Assembly (NCBI RefSeq): GCF_001636345.1
Contig: NZ_KV440945.1
Span: 801,340 to 865,339, forward strand
Direction: 5' to 3'
Source: Cytobacillus gottheilii
Lineage (GTDB): Bacteria; Bacillota; Bacilli; Bacillales; Cytobacillaceae
Length of the DNA: 64,000 nucleotides
Part shown: in pieces, positions 23,495 to 33,343 of the stretch
Layout: each line of letters begins with the position of its first letter
Numbering within the stretch: position 1 is the first letter of the stretch
The notes under the pieces: generated by a model
What the model was told of the DNA's origin: nothing
The model's input: the letters and a program-made list of their open reading frames with translations, nothing else
Database searches by the model: none
Program-made: the position numbers and the translations under genes

Positions 23495-24598
23495 GTGCCA
23501 AAGAAGAAGTTTCAGTTTTGGGCTTTACAGTTTTTAATTGTTTTAACCATTATCTATGTTTCAACTAAGATTTCTTTTTTATTTCAGCCAGTAGGAATCT
23601 TTGTATCTACCTTGTTTTTCCCAATCATCATCTCTGGTTTTCTATTTTTTATGCTCAACCCGCTCGTGCAAAGACTACATAAGTGGAAAGTTCCAAAGGT
23701 TGTTGCAATTCTCCTTATCTATGCAGCGGTGATCGGTGTTGTCGTGCTCGCAGTTGGCAACCTCGTTCCAATGATCTCCAATCAGATCGCTGCACTTGTT
23801 AATGATATGCCAACCTATGTGGAAAAAACGGAGGGATTCTTTGATTCATTATCCGAAACACAAGAATTCCAATGGATTACAACACAGCAATATGTCACAC
23901 AGGAAGAAATCATTAGAAGAATTACAGAGTATGCTAATACGCTTCCTGACCGAATCACTTCAGGGATATCCGGCATCTTCAGTGTAGTTACGAATATAGC
24001 GATTACCATTGTGACTGTTCCATTCCTTCTATTTTATATGATGAAGGACGGAGATAAGTTTCCTGCGGCAATTGCAAAATTCTTTCCTGCCGGCTACCGT
24101 GAAGAAGGAATTAAAACGTTAAAAGAAACAGCTAACACACTGTCTTCTTATATCCAAGGTCAGATTACGGTCGCACTGTTTGTCGGTACACTTTCTCTAA
24201 TCGGTTATTGGATTATTGATTTGCCTTATATGCTAGTCATGGCCTTAATTGTGGCAGTAACAAATATTATTCCTTACGTTGGGCCGTTTTTAGGCGGAGC
24301 TCCAGCTGTTATTGTCGCCCTGTTTGACTCGCCTGGAAAAGCATTTCTGGTGGTGGTCGTGATTGTGGTTGCGCAGCAAATTGAGGGAAATGTACTTTCT
24401 CCTTTAATTCTAGGAAAGAGCTTAAATACACATCCAGCTACAATTATTATCTTGTTGCTTGTTGCAGGTAATTTAGCGGGAATCCTCGGTATGATTCTTG
24501 CGGTGCCAACGTATGCTGTCGCTAAAACCATTTTCGTTAATACAGTGAAATTTTTCCGGACCAGAAAATTGGCCCAATCGGAAATACCGCCTATTTGA
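23495..24598 (+). CDS. AI-2E family transporter
   Basis: 367-aa membrane protein of the AI-2E/PerM family with about seven to eight helices: two near the N-terminus, a soluble helical insert (about 85-165), then five more including the conserved segment TNIIPYVGPFLGGAPAVIVA. Members export autoinducer-2 or cations, or are uncharacterised, so the substrate is unknown. Start GTG 23495 is chosen from AAAAGGTGAGAA immediately upstream; in-frame codons before it include the promoter. Monocistronic, with a terminator behind it. Confidence 0.85.
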   Translation: MPKKKFQFWALQFLIVLTIIYVSTKISFLFQPVGIFVSTLFFPIIISGFLFFMLNPLVQRLHKWKVPKVVAILLIYAAVIGVVVLAVGNLVPMISNQIAALVNDMPTYVEKTEGFFDSLSETQEFQWITTQQYVTQEEIIRRITEYANTLPDRITSGISGIFSVVTNIAITIVTVPFLLFYMMKDGDKFPAAIAKFFPAGYREEGIKTLKETANTLSSYIQGQITVALFVGTLSLIGYWIIDLPYMLVMALIVAVTNIIPYVGPFLGGAPAVIVALFDSPGKAFLVVVVIVVAQQIEGNVLSPLILGKSLNTHPATIIILLLVAGNLAGILGMILAVPTYAVAKTIFVNTVKFFRTRKLAQSEIPPI

Positions 24599-24603
24599 TC
24601 GAA

Positions 24604-24638
24604 GGAGCCTCTGCATGATTGCAGGGCTCTTTTTTTTT
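24604..24638 (+). terminator. Terminator after the AI-2E-family gene
   Basis: GGAGCCTCTGCA pairs with TGCAGGGCTC(T) and is followed by nine T. Confidence 0.85.
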
Positions 24639-24694
24639 CAGAGTTTTAAACGATGTCAATAAAAAGATATGTAAAAAAACAGTGTCATAACCAA

Positions 24695-24714
24695 TTGTTC
24701 ACAAAATGTTCACT
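24695..24714 (+). repeat. 20-bp element, forward copy (candidate operator)
   Basis: TTGTTCACAAAATGTTCACT contains TGTTCAC twice at an 11-base pitch. A 19/20 identical copy lies in inverted orientation at 25671-25690. This copy sits just upstream of the DUF2798 gene promoter (TATAAT at 24738-24743). Confidence 0.6.
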
Positions 24715-24768
24715 TACGAAGAGGATTTCCTTATAAGTATAATCAGAAAGTGTTAAAAAGAAGGGATG

Positions 24769-25257
24769 ATGGAATTGCCAACAACGAAAAAAGAAAGTGT
24801 ACAATTTGGTTTAATGATGTGTTTTGGAATGGTATTGGTTATGACGTTTTATAACTTTTATCTGAATGGCACATTAGGAAAAATGACGTTTATGGATACT
24901 GCTGTTAACTTTGCCATCGGATTTATCATTGCACTAATCCTTGATTTATATTTAGTAGGTCCAATGGCGAAAAGAATTGCGATGAAGCTGACAGCCAATA
25001 CAAACAAAGTCATTTTTAAAGTTCTGGCCATATCGGTTTGTATGGTTTTAGGAATGGCGTTTTTCATGTCCATTTATGGTATCATCATGTCCAGTCTGCA
25101 TAACGGCATTACAGATCATATCTTTATGTCATATCTGGCTGTGTTCGGTAAAAATCTGCTGATGGCATTGCCGCTTCAGATTCTAATAATGGGGCCGCTG
25201 GTTCGTCTAATCTTTGTAAAATTTGTAAAAGCTGAGCCTGCGGTTAGGTCAGTGTAA
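24769..25257 (+). CDS. DUF2798 family membrane protein
   Basis: 162-aa protein with four transmembrane helices arranged as two similar halves (MMCFGMVLVMTFYNF... and ISVCMVLGMAFFMSIYG...), each matching DUF2798. Function unknown. Two adjacent ATGs (24766, 24769) follow AAGAAGGG; the second has the better spacing. It has its own -10 (24738-24743) and shares a bidirectional terminator with the convergent SASP gene. Confidence 0.8.
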   Translation: MELPTTKKESVQFGLMMCFGMVLVMTFYNFYLNGTLGKMTFMDTAVNFAIGFIIALILDLYLVGPMAKRIAMKLTANTNKVIFKVLAISVCMVLGMAFFMSIYGIIMSSLHNGITDHIFMSYLAVFGKNLLMALPLQILIMGPLVRLIFVKFVKAEPAVRSV

Positions 25258-25275
25258 TTGCCAATTTAACATAGG

Positions 25276-25303
25276 AAAGCTGCTGAGGAGATTCAGCAGC
25301 TTT
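25276..25303. terminator. Bidirectional terminator between DUF2798 gene and SASP gene
   Basis: AAAGCTGCTGA (25276-25286) and TCAGCAGCTTT (25293-25303) form a perfect 11-bp stem flanked by T-rich and A-rich tracts. Confidence 0.85.
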
Positions 25304-25318
25304 ATTATTAAAAGTTTC

Positions 25319-25576
25319 TCATTGCTTTTTCTTCAGTTCCTCCTGCGCCAACCGGACGAGTTCTTTTACCATGCTGCCGCCCAGTCTGCCGCCGACCTGT
25401 CCGGCTTCAACAGATGTAAGCCTTCCGTTATAGCCCTTTTGAAGAGGAACACCTACTTCCTTCGCGGCTTCAAATTTTGCTTCTTCTTCGGTTTGTGTAC
25501 CCATCAATTTGCTCTTCAGTCCATCAAGTCCAGACCTCGCTTCAGGTACGAGCGGGCGTCGTCGTCTTCGTGCCAT
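25319..25576 (-). CDS. Alpha/beta-type small acid-soluble spore protein, extended variant
   Basis: 85-aa spore DNA-binding protein. The family signature GQVGGRLGGSMVKELVRLAQ is at the C-terminus, and LVPEARSGLDGLKSKL at the N-terminus matches the usual first helix. Compared with typical 60-72-aa members it has an Arg-rich start (MARRRRRP) and a longer linker. The germination-protease site, usually like E-I/F-A-x-E-F-G, reads FEAAKEVGV here. ATG 25576 has GGAGGG upstream on the minus strand. Such proteins coat spore DNA against UV and heat and mark the organism as a spore former. Confidence 0.88.
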   Translation of the reverse strand: MARRRRRPLVPEARSGLDGLKSKLMGTQTEEEAKFEAAKEVGVPLQKGYNGRLTSVEAGQVGGRLGGSMVKELVRLAQEELKKKQ

Positions 25577-25670
25577 AGATAACCCTCCATCTGAAAGTTC
25601 TTCATTAGTAGCATCTCCAACACCACCATAAAATACTTGTTTTCAAAGAGAACAAGAGCTATTGTAAGAG

Positions 25671-25690
25671 AGTGTACATTTTGTGAACAA
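25671..25690 (-). repeat. 20-bp element, inverted copy
   Basis: On the minus strand reads TTGTTCACAAAATGTACACT, differing at one base from the copy at 24695-24714. It lies between the divergent SASP and csbA genes, 15 bases before the csbA start. Confidence 0.6.
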
Positions 25691-25705
25691 AGAAGGTGTA
25701 GATAT

Positions 25706-25942
25706 ATGGCATTAAAATACTTATCAGCATTTATCCTGCCGGGCTTATTGGTCATATTTTTTACAAGAGTGACATATAATCGCGTCATCGGACTAGTCTT
25801 GACTGTGGCGTTAATTGCAGCTTCTGTGTACAAAGGGTATACAGACTCTTATTGGCTGATTGTCATTGATGCATTTTCACTGACCGTTGGATTTTGGTAT
25901 GCTCAAGTGATGAAAAATAAGTTAAAAAAGTCAACGACCTGA
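25706..25942 (+). CDS. csbA: CsbA small membrane protein
   Basis: 78-aa protein with two or three transmembrane helices, matching CsbA (sigma-B controlled in B. subtilis, role unknown). ATG 25706 follows AAGAAGGTG. It precedes uvrB as in B. subtilis, but a strong terminator separates them. I could not find a convincing sigma-B promoter upstream. Confidence 0.85.
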   Translation: MALKYLSAFILPGLLVIFFTRVTYNRVIGLVLTVALIAASVYKGYTDSYWLIVIDAFSLTVGFWYAQVMKNKLKKSTT

Positions 25943-25952
25943 ACACTTCATG

Positions 25953-26004
25953 CGAACAGAGTGCCTAATCAATCATTTGATTAAGAGCTCTGTTCGTATT
26001 TTTA
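25953..26004 (+). terminator. Terminator after csbA
   Basis: CGAACAGAG (25953-25961) pairs with CTCTGTTCG (25988-25996), extended by an inner TAATCAA/TTGATTA stem, then a T-rich run. Confidence 0.9.
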
Positions 26005-26044
26005 TTGGCTCAAGAGTCAAAAGAACATAAGAATTATAAAAAAA

Positions 26045-26058
26045 CGAATATCCGTTCG
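26045..26058. promoter_or_regulatory. LexA (SOS) box upstream of uvrBA
   Basis: CGAATATCCGTTCG matches the Bacillus LexA consensus CGAACnnnnGTTCG with one change (T for C). It lies 30 bases before the extended -10 TGG-TAGAAT (26088-26096), covering the -35 area. Confidence 0.75.
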
Positions 26059-26219
26059 CATATTATTGGTTTGTATATGAGAGTTTGTGGTAGAATGATG
26101 TTATGGGTATGGAAGTTAAATACTGACAAATGCAGCAGCGTGGTCCTTGTGCAAACAGAAAGCATGTGCATTTGTAAAGTAGATGATTTCAATTACGGAT
26201 TTGAACGGGAGGATTTTGA

Positions 26220-28199
26220 GTGAAGGACCAATTTGAATTAGTATCCAAGTATTCTCCACAAGGAGACCAGCCAGCAGCCATTCAAAAGATCGTTGAAGGA
26301 ATCCGTGCTGGCAAGAAACATCAAACACTGCTTGGAGCAACAGGTACAGGAAAGACATTTACGATTTCAAACGTCATTAAAGAAGTAAATAAACCGACGC
26401 TTGTCATCGCTCATAATAAAACATTAGCAGGACAGCTTTACAGCGAATTTAAAGACTTTTTCCCGAATAACGCGGTAGAATATTTTGTCAGCTATTATGA
26501 CTATTATCAGCCGGAAGCATATGTTCCGCAAACCGATACATTTATTGAAAAAGATGCAAGCATTAATGATGAAATAGATAAACTCCGGCACTCTGCAACC
26601 TCATCCCTATTTGAAAGGCAGGATGTCATTATTATTGCGAGTGTATCATGTATATATGGCTTAGGTTCCCCGGAAGAGTATAGGGAGCTTGTTTTGTCTT
26701 TGCGAACAGGAATGGAAATCGAAAGAAATCAGCTTCTTCATCGATTAGTGGATATTCAATACGAACGTAATGATATCGACTTTAAGCGCGGTACATTCCG
26801 TGTGCGCGGTGACGTAGTTGAAATTTTCCCAGCATCAAAGGATGAACATTGTATTCGCGTTGAATTCTTTGGCGATGAGATTGACCGGATTCGTGAAGTG
26901 GATGCGCTAACCGGAGAAATTATCGGTGAACGCGAGCATGTTGCCATCTTCCCGGCATCTCACTTCGTAACGCGTGAAGAAAAAATGCGCGTAGCGATAG
27001 AAAATATTGAGAAAGAACTTGAGGAGCGCCTAAAAGTCTTAAGAGAAGATGACCGTTTGCTTGAAGCGCAGCGTCTCGAACAGAGAACTCGTTATGACTT
27101 AGAAATGATGAGAGAAATGGGCTTTTGCTCAGGAATTGAAAACTATTCCCGTCATCTGACTTTAAGACCCCCTGGCTCAACACCATATACATTAATAGAT
27201 TACTTCCCGAAGGATTTTCTTCTGGTTGTCGATGAATCTCATGTTACCATTCCTCAAGTGCGCGGGATGTTTAATGGTGACCAGGCCCGTAAAAACGTGT
27301 TGGTTGAGCATGGCTTCCGTCTGCCTTCTGCGATGGATAACAGGCCGCTTACGTTTCCTGAATTTGAAGAGCATATAAATCAGATCGTCTATGTATCGGC
27401 AACACCTGGGCAGTATGAAATGGAACATACACCAGAGATGATTGAACAGATTATCCGTCCAACCGGTTTGCTTGATCCTACGATTGATATCCGTCCGATT
27501 GAAGGGCAGATTGATGATCTGATTGGTGAGATTCATGAACGAGTCGAGCGCAATGAACGCGTCTTAATCACAACACTGACGAAAAAAATGTCCGAGGATT
27601 TAACCGATTATTTAAAGGAAATAGGCATTAAAGTGCAATATCTGCATTCTGAAATTAAAACACTTGAACGAATTGAAATTATCCGTGAACTTCGCCTTGG
27701 TAAATACGATGTTCTTGTGGGAATCAACCTTTTAAGAGAAGGACTGGATATTCCGGAAGTTTCATTAGTGACGATTTTAGATGCAGACAAAGAAGGATTC
27801 CTTCGTTCAGAAAGATCCCTTATTCAAACGATTGGCCGTGCAGCGAGAAATTCAGCAGGCCATGTTATTATGTATGCTGATAAAATCACGAAATCAATGG
27901 ATATAGCTATAAATGAAACGAAGCGCCGCCGTTCTATACAGGAAGAATACAACGAAAAGCATGGCATTACTCCGCAGACGATCCAGAAGGATATCCGCGA
28001 TGTCATTCGAGCTACACATGCGGCAGAAGAAACAGAAGAATACAATGCACCGGCAAAGCTTGGCAAAATGAACAAGAAAGAACGCGACAAGCTGTTAAGC
28101 GAAATGGAGAAAGAGATGAAGGATGCAGCAAAGAACCTCAATTTCGAGCGTGCAGCTGAACTTCGCGATCTAATACTTGAACTAAAGGCGGAAGGATGA
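26220..28199 (+). CDS. uvrB: Excinuclease ABC subunit UvrB
   Basis: 659-aa damage-recognition helicase of nucleotide excision repair. Walker A GATGTGKT, the beta-hairpin region [20 protein letters not shown] that clamps DNA, helicase motif VIMYADKIT with QTIGRAARN, and the C-terminal UVR helix pair ([20 protein letters not shown]) that binds UvrC are all visible. GTG 26220 follows GGGAGGATTTTGA. It overlaps nothing and runs 7 bases before uvrA; transcription is expected to be SOS-induced from the LexA-box promoter. Confidence 0.97.
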   Translation: MKDQFELVSKYSPQGDQPAAIQKIVEGIRAGKKHQTLLGATGTGKTFTISNVIKEVNKPTLVIAHNKTLAGQLYSEFKDFFPNNAVEYFVSYYDYYQPEAYVPQTDTFIEKDASINDEIDKLRHSATSSLFERQDVIIIASVSCIYGLGSPEEYRELVLSLRTGMEIERNQLLHRLVDIQYERNDIDFKRGTFRVRGDVVEIFPASKDEHCIRVEFFGDEIDRIREVDALTGEIIGEREHVAIFPASHFVTREEKMRVAIENIEKELEERLKVLREDDRLLEAQRLEQRTRYDLEMMREMGFCSGIENYSRHLTLRPPGSTPYTLIDYFPKDFLLVVDESHVTIPQVRGMFNGDQARKNVLVEHGFRLPSAMDNRPLTFPEFEEHINQIVYVSATPGQYEMEHTPEMIEQIIRPTGLLDPTIDIRPIEGQIDDLIGEIHERVERNERVLITTLTKKMSEDLTDYLKEIGIKVQYLHSEIKTLERIEIIRELRLGKYDVLVGINLLREGLDIPEVSLVTILDADKEGFLRSERSLIQTIGRAARNSAGHVIMYADKITKSMDIAINETKRRRSIQEEYNEKHGITPQTIQKDIRDVIRATHAAEETEEYNAPAKLGKMNKKERDKLLSEMEKEMKDAAKNLNFERAAELRDLILELKAEG

Positions 28200-28206
28200 T
28201 GACCCT

Positions 28207-31086
28207 ATGGCAATGGATAAACTGATTGTAAAAGGTGCCCGAGCACATAACTTAAAAAATATTGATGTCACCATCCCGCGAGATAAGCTTGTTGTCTTAA
28301 CAGGGCTTTCAGGTTCCGGAAAGTCGTCGCTCGCCTTTGATACGATTTATGCGGAAGGACAGCGCCGCTATGTAGAGTCGCTGTCTGCTTACGCCCGTCA
28401 GTTTTTAGGGCAAATGGATAAACCGGATGTTGATGCCATTGATGGTTTATCACCGGCCATCTCAATTGATCAGAAAACCACCAGCCGCAACCCGCGTTCA
28501 ACGGTTGGTACGGTTACAGAAATTTACGATTACTTGCGGCTTCTGTTCGCTCGTGTTGGCCGTCCGACGTGTCCAATCCACGGAATCGAAATTTCTTCAC
28601 AAACCATTGAACAGATGGTTGACCGCATTATGGAGTATCCGGAGAGAACGAAGCTCCAAGTTCTGGCACCACTTGTATCTGGCAGAAAAGGCACACATGT
28701 AAAAATTTTAGAAGAAGTGAAAAAGCAAGGATTTGTCCGTGTTCGTGTTGATGGTGAAATGCGCGACCTTGGGGAAGAGATCGAGCTTGAAAAGAACAAG
28801 AAGCACTCCATTGAGGTTGTAATCGACCGTATCGTGGTGAAGGATGGCGTAACAGCCCGTTTAACCGATTCAATGGAGACTGCATTAAAGCTTGGTTCTG
28901 GAAAAGTACTTGTGGATGTTATTGGAGAAGAGGAATTGCTTTTCAGTGAAAACCATGCTTGTCCGCATTGCGGCTTTTCCATCGACGAACTTGAGCCGCG
29001 GATGTTTTCTTTTAACAGTCCCTTTGGCGCTTGTCCGAAATGTGATGGATTAGGATCTAAGCTTGAGGTCGATCCAGAACTAGTCATCCCGAATTGGGAC
29101 CTTCCTTTAAATAAAGGAGCAATTGCCCCTTGGGAGCCGACAAGCTCACAATACTATCCGCAGCTGTTAGAAGCAGTGTGCAATCATTATGGAATTGATA
29201 TGGGTATTCCTGTTAAAGATTTGCCTAAAGATCAGCTTGAACGGGTTTTATATGGTTCTGGGAAAGATAAAATCTATTTTCGCTATGAAAATGACTTTGG
29301 ACAAATCCGCGAAGGCTATATCAATTTTGAAGGAGTCATTCCCAATATTGAGCGCCGCTACAAAGAAACAAGCTCTGATTTCATCCGGGAGCAGATGGAA
29401 AAGTATATGGCTCAGCATTCATGTCCTTCATGTCAAGGCTATCGCTTAAAGCCGGAAAGTCTGGCTGTCTTAATTAATGGAGAACATGTCGGAAAGGTAA
29501 CAGCTCTTTCCATTCAAGAAGCTTTTTATTTCTTTGAACAACTATCATTAACAGAAAAAGAGATGGCCATTGCCAATCTAATTTTGAGAGAAATTAAAGA
29601 GCGTATTGGCTTTTTAATCAATGTTGGACTAGACTACCTGACTCTCAGCAGAGCGGCCGGAACACTATCGGGCGGTGAAGCTCAGCGGATTCGTCTCGCT
29701 ACTCAAATCGGTTCGAGATTGACAGGAGTACTATATATATTGGACGAGCCATCAATTGGGCTGCATCAGCGTGATAATGATCGTCTAATTGAAACCTTAA
29801 AAAATATGCGTGACATTGGGAACACCCTTATTGTTGTGGAGCATGATGAGGATACAATGATGGCAGCCGACTATTTAATCGATGTTGGCCCTGGTGCTGG
29901 CGTTCACGGCGGTCAAATTGTCTCAGCCGGCACACCGCAAGAAGTCATGGATGATCCAAATTCACTGACAGGTCAATATTTAGCAGGGAAAAAGTTCATT
30001 CCGCTGCCTGCCGAAAGACGAAAAAGTGATGGAAGATACATTGAGGTAAAGGGTGCGAAGGCGAATAATCTTAATAACGTAAACTTTAAGTTTCCACTCG
30101 GCTCATTTGTGGCGGTTACTGGGGTTTCAGGGTCAGGTAAGAGTACACTGATCAATGAAATTCTTCATAAGAGTCTTGCTCAGAAGCTTCATAATGCGAA
30201 AAGCAAACCAGGTGAGCATAAAGAGATTAATGGTGTTGAATATTTGGATAAGGTCATTGATATTGATCAGTCGCCAATCGGCCGGACACCAAGATCCAAT
30301 CCAGCTACCTATACGGGTGTGTTTGATGATATTCGTGATGTCTTTGCCACAACAAATGAAGCGAAAGTGCGCGGATATAAAAAAGGCCGCTTCAGTTTCA
30401 ATGTCAAAGGCGGCCGCTGTGAAGCATGCCGCGGAGATGGAATTATTAAAATTGAAATGCACTTCCTGCCTGATGTGTATGTACCATGTGAAGTGTGCCA
30501 CGGCAAACGATATAATCGTGAAACGCTTGATGTCACATATAAAGGCAAAAACATTGCAGACATTCTAGATATGACAGTGGAAAACGCACTAGAATTCTTT
30601 GAAAATATCCCGAAAATCAGCCGTAAGCTGCAAACCATTTTTGATGTCGGCTTAGGGTACGTCAAACTTGGCCAGCCGGCAACAACCCTTTCAGGAGGGG
30701 AAGCACAGCGTGTCAAGCTTGCATCAGAACTGCATCGCCGCTCAACTGGAAGGTCGCTCTATATTTTAGATGAACCAACAACAGGTTTACATGTTGATGA
30801 TATTTCCAGATTGCTAGTAGTCCTTCAGCGTCTTGTGGAAAATGGCGATACCGTTTTAGTCATTGAACACAATCTTGATGTTATTAAAGCAACTGATTAT
30901 ATCATTGACCTAGGACCAGAAGGCGGAGACAAAGGCGGTACAATTGTTGCTGCCGGAACGCCGGAAAAAGTAGCAGAAGCTCCTGGTTCCTATACAGGCA
31001 AATATTTAAAGCCAATTCTCGAACGTGATCGGGAACGAATGAAAAAAGAAATTCAAGAAAAAGAAGCAAGTGCAGCAAATGCATAA
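28207..31086 (+). CDS. uvrA: Excinuclease ABC subunit UvrA
   Basis: 959-aa dimeric ABC ATPase that scans DNA and loads UvrB. Two ATPase cores: Walker [11 protein letters not shown] and [10 protein letters not shown], signatures [12 protein letters not shown] and [12 protein letters not shown], and zinc-binding Cys clusters CPHCGF...CPKC and CEACRGDG...CEVCHG. ATG 28207 gives the conserved N-terminus [28 protein letters not shown] is upstream. Forms an operon with uvrB. Confidence 0.97.
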   Translation: MAMDKLIVKGARAHNLKNIDVTIPRDKLVVLTGLSGSGKSSLAFDTIYAEGQRRYVESLSAYARQFLGQMDKPDVDAIDGLSPAISIDQKTTSRNPRSTVGTVTEIYDYLRLLFARVGRPTCPIHGIEISSQTIEQMVDRIMEYPERTKLQVLAPLVSGRKGTHVKILEEVKKQGFVRVRVDGEMRDLGEEIELEKNKKHSIEVVIDRIVVKDGVTARLTDSMETALKLGSGKVLVDVIGEEELLFSENHACPHCGFSIDELEPRMFSFNSPFGACPKCDGLGSKLEVDPELVIPNWDLPLNKGAIAPWEPTSSQYYPQLLEAVCNHYGIDMGIPVKDLPKDQLERVLYGSGKDKIYFRYENDFGQIREGYINFEGVIPNIERRYKETSSDFIREQMEKYMAQHSCPSCQGYRLKPESLAVLINGEHVGKVTALSIQEAFYFFEQLSLTEKEMAIANLILREIKERIGFLINVGLDYLTLSRAAGTLSGGEAQRIRLATQIGSRLTGVLYILDEPSIGLHQRDNDRLIETLKNMRDIGNTLIVVEHDEDTMMAADYLIDVGPGAGVHGGQIVSAGTPQEVMDDPNSLTGQYLAGKKFIPLPAERRKSDGRYIEVKGAKANNLNNVNFKFPLGSFVAVTGVSGSGKSTLINEILHKSLAQKLHNAKSKPGEHKEINGVEYLDKVIDIDQSPIGRTPRSNPATYTGVFDDIRDVFATTNEAKVRGYKKGRFSFNVKGGRCEACRGDGIIKIEMHFLPDVYVPCEVCHGKRYNRETLDVTYKGKNIADILDMTVENALEFFENIPKISRKLQTIFDVGLGYVKLGQPATTLSGGEAQRVKLASELHRRSTGRSLYILDEPTTGLHVDDISRLLVVLQRLVENGDTVLVIEHNLDVIKATDYIIDLGPEGGDKGGTIVAAGTPEKVAEAPGSYTGKYLKPILERDRERMKKEIQEKEASAANA

Positions 31087-31090
31087 AAAA

Positions 31091-31122
31091 ATCAGCTAGG
31101 CGATTATCGCCTAGCTGATTTG
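31091..31122. terminator. Bidirectional terminator between uvrA and treP
   Basis: ATCAGCTAGGCGA (31091-31103) and TCGCCTAGCTGAT (31107-31119) form a perfect 13-bp stem with a 3-base loop, with A-run before and T-run after. Confidence 0.92.
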
Positions 31123-31147
31123 GGTTTACCGCCAAAGCTTTTCTTTC

Positions 31148-32581
31148 TTATGCTCTCTTTTGGAAAGGAACCTTTCCAAAGTTCATTTTTGAGAATACAA
31201 CCGTTAAAATGAATGGAATCACGATTGCGACAACCATTGCGACAGCAAACATCACCATGTGGAGAGGCTGGATGGAAAGAATTCCAGGCAATCCGCCGAC
31301 ACCGATCGAGTTTGCCATTACGCCGCTACCAACGGAAATAACTGCTGCTACCATGGAACCAATCATCGCTGCTAGGAACGGGAAGCCATATTTCAAGTTA
31401 ATACCGAACATGGCCGGTTCTGTTACTCCTAAATAACAGGAAATGGCTGCTGGTACGGAAACCTGTCTTTCTTCTTTGTTTTTACGGTTAATATAAATGA
31501 TCGCCAATACAGCTGAACCTTGCGCAATATTAGATAGAGCAATCATAGGCCATAATGGTGTACCGTCTAACGCATTCATAAGCTGAAGGTCGATCGCATT
31601 TGTCATATGATGCAAGCCTGTGATAACTAATGGTGCATAAACAAATCCAAATAGTGCTGCAAACAGCCAGCCAAATGCCGATGTTAATCCACCGTACACA
31701 ACATCAGAAATAAAGGTACCGATCTGCCAGCCGATAGGACCTAAAACGGTATGTGCCAATAATACAGTCGGCACTAAAGATAAAAATGGTACAAAAATCA
31801 TTGAAATGGCATTTGGTATAACTTTTCTTAAATTAATTTCCAATACGGAAAATAGAAGTCCGGCTAAGATCGCAGGAATTACCTGAGCCTGATAACCGAT
31901 CATTTCAATTTGGATGAAGCCGAAATCCCATACAGGAATATCCCCGGACTCTGCACCTGCCACACCGTAGGCATTAAGAAGCTGCGGAGAAACGAGCGTA
32001 ATCCCCAGCACAATCCCGAGAATTTGGGATGCCCCCATTTTACGGGCAACAGCCCATGTGATACCGACAGGAAGGAAATGAAAGATTGCTTCACCAATTA
32101 ACCAAAGGAATGAGTGCACGCCTGCCCAAAATTGGGAAGACTCAACGAGAGTCATTGTTCCATCTTCGAGTAAATCAATTTCCATAAGATTACGGAAACC
32201 TAAGATTAATCCCCCTACAACAAGTGCGGGAATTAAAGGAGTGAAAATATCAGCTAGATGAGCAATCATGCGCTGCAGGAAATTCATATTCTTTTTCGCA
32301 GCATCCTTCGCATCATCTTTTGAAGTGTCACTTACACCGGCCATTTTCACAAACTCATTGTAAAACGTCGAAACTTCATTACCTACGATAACTTGGAACT
32401 GACCAGCTTGTGTAAAAGTACCTTTTACAATTGGGATTGCTTCAATTTTTTCAACATCCGCTTTCTTTGGATCAACGAGCACAAATCTCATCCGAGTTGC
32501 GCAGTGGGTAACAGCTGAAATGTTTTCGCTTCCGCCGATTTCGTCTAACAGCCGTTTAGCAGGTTCGCTGTACTTGCTCAT
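31148..32581 (-). CDS. treP: PTS trehalose transporter, EIIBC component
   Basis: 477-aa sugar permease: an EIIB domain (about 1-85) with the phosphorylated Cys in SAVTHCATRMRF, and an EIIC membrane domain with the conserved GITEPA-type motif CYLGVTEPAMFGIN and GLHHMTNAID. No EIIA domain. The EIIC segment IPVWDFGFIQIEMIGYQAQV is the form seen in trehalose permeases. ATG has AGGGGGAG upstream on the minus strand. Two TreR-type boxes precede it. Neither treA (phosphotrehalase) nor treR is adjacent, unlike the B. subtilis treP-treA-treR operon. Confidence 0.88.
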   Translation of the reverse strand: MSKYSEPAKRLLDEIGGSENISAVTHCATRMRFVLVDPKKADVEKIEAIPIVKGTFTQAGQFQVIVGNEVSTFYNEFVKMAGVSDTSKDDAKDAAKKNMNFLQRMIAHLADIFTPLIPALVVGGLILGFRNLMEIDLLEDGTMTLVESSQFWAGVHSFLWLIGEAIFHFLPVGITWAVARKMGASQILGIVLGITLVSPQLLNAYGVAGAESGDIPVWDFGFIQIEMIGYQAQVIPAILAGLLFSVLEINLRKVIPNAISMIFVPFLSLVPTVLLAHTVLGPIGWQIGTFISDVVYGGLTSAFGWLFAALFGFVYAPLVITGLHHMTNAIDLQLMNALDGTPLWPMIALSNIAQGSAVLAIIYINRKNKEERQVSVPAAISCYLGVTEPAMFGINLKYGFPFLAAMIGSMVAAVISVGSGVMANSIGVGGLPGILSIQPLHMVMFAVAMVVAIVIPFILTVVFSKMNFGKVPFQKRA

Positions 32582-32633
32582 TTTTTCTCCCCCTAACTTT
32601 TTATAAAAATGTTTTCCTCTTAAAAAACTAAAC

Positions 32634-32645
32634 TTGTATATACAA
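32634..32645. promoter_or_regulatory. TreR operator, downstream copy
   Basis: TTGTATATACAA is a perfect 12-base palindrome matching the Bacillus TreR box, located just after the treP transcription start. Confidence 0.8.
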
Positions 32646-32662
32646 ATTATGATTACGGTTTC

Positions 32663-32691
32663 ATTCTAACTTGTATATACAGATTTGTCAA
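32663..32691 (-). promoter_or_regulatory. Sigma-A promoter of treP with TreR operator in its spacer
   Basis: On the minus strand TTGACA (32691-32686), 17-base spacer, TAGAAT (32668-32663). The spacer contains a second TreR-type box, TTGTATATACAG on the plus strand (32671-32682), 37 bases centre to centre from the downstream box, which suits cooperative repression by TreR. Confidence 0.85.
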
Positions 32692-32811
32692 CGAGAAATA
32701 AATCGCTTTCAGATCCCTGTCCCAATAGGCCATTACACCTTTTTACCCTACCCTGTTTTTAAGAAATTCACTCGTAAAAAACAGGAAAAATGTCATGGAA
32801 ATGAAAAAGCC

Positions 32812-32837
32812 TGAAACTTTTTTGAACCTATGCCGTA
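32812..32837 (+). promoter_or_regulatory. Sigma-W-type ECF promoter for yvlA-yvlB-yvlD
   Basis: TGAAAC (32812-32817), 16-base spacer, CGTA (32834-32837) exactly matches the sigma-W consensus. The yvlABCD operon is in the sigma-W regulon of B. subtilis. Confidence 0.85.
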
Positions 32838-32863
32838 CAAAGAGATAAAGGGAGTTGAACGTA

Positions 32864-33181
32864 ATGGATACCGATAAAATTCTTTCAGCCTTAGGCTATT
32901 TTAGTATTTTCTTTGCTGGATTTATTTTTCCGCTCATTTTATTTTTTGCAACAGACAGCGAAAGTGTAAAAGAGCATGCCAAAAAAGCGTTTATATCACA
33001 TATCATTCCGCTTCTCTCATTGCCGCTTTTAATCTTTGCAGTATTCATGGAGCCGACGTTTATATCAGGTACTAATGAAATTCCGTTCTTTTTTCTAGGA
33101 GCACTGCTGCTAAGTCTTCTATTATCTTTTATTGTAGTTATTTGGAATATCATTAAAGGAATTAAAGTCTTTACTGTTTAA
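32864..33181 (+). CDS. yvlA: DUF4870-type membrane protein YvlA
   Basis: 105-aa protein with three transmembrane helices and the DUF4870 pattern (LSALGYFSIFFAGFIFPLIL, EHAKKAFISHI). ATG 32864 follows AAGGGAG; the in-frame TTG at 32855 touches that site and is not used. Function unknown; in B. subtilis the yvl operon belongs to the cell-envelope stress response. First gene after the sigma-W promoter. Confidence 0.8.
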   Translation: MDTDKILSALGYFSIFFAGFIFPLILFFATDSESVKEHAKKAFISHIIPLLSLPLLIFAVFMEPTFISGTNEIPFFFLGALLLSLLLSFIVVIWNIIKGIKVFTV

Positions 33182-33343
33182 TAATATAGAAGATTGTTGT
33201 CTAAATTAGCGTATTTATAAAAGCTCATATCAGAGAAATGTGATTGAAATACATGACTTCACACTGAGAGAGAGTACCATGAAGTTGAAACCACACTAAC
33301 CTTATTTAAAGAATAAAAGTTTATAAAATATGGAGGGATTCCT

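Noticed and set aside
26005-26223. 72-codon frame ahead of uvrB
   Set aside because: It covers the LexA box and promoter, lacks a ribosome site and ends over the uvrB start.
28530-29087. 185-codon antisense frame inside uvrA
   Set aside because: Antisense shadow of a well conserved gene; no ribosome site and low-complexity Ser-rich content.
32698-32711. Catabolite-responsive element (cre) upstream of treP, TGAAAGCGATTTAT on the minus strand
   Set aside because: The last positions deviate from the cre consensus and it lies upstream of the -35; too weak to list as a feature.
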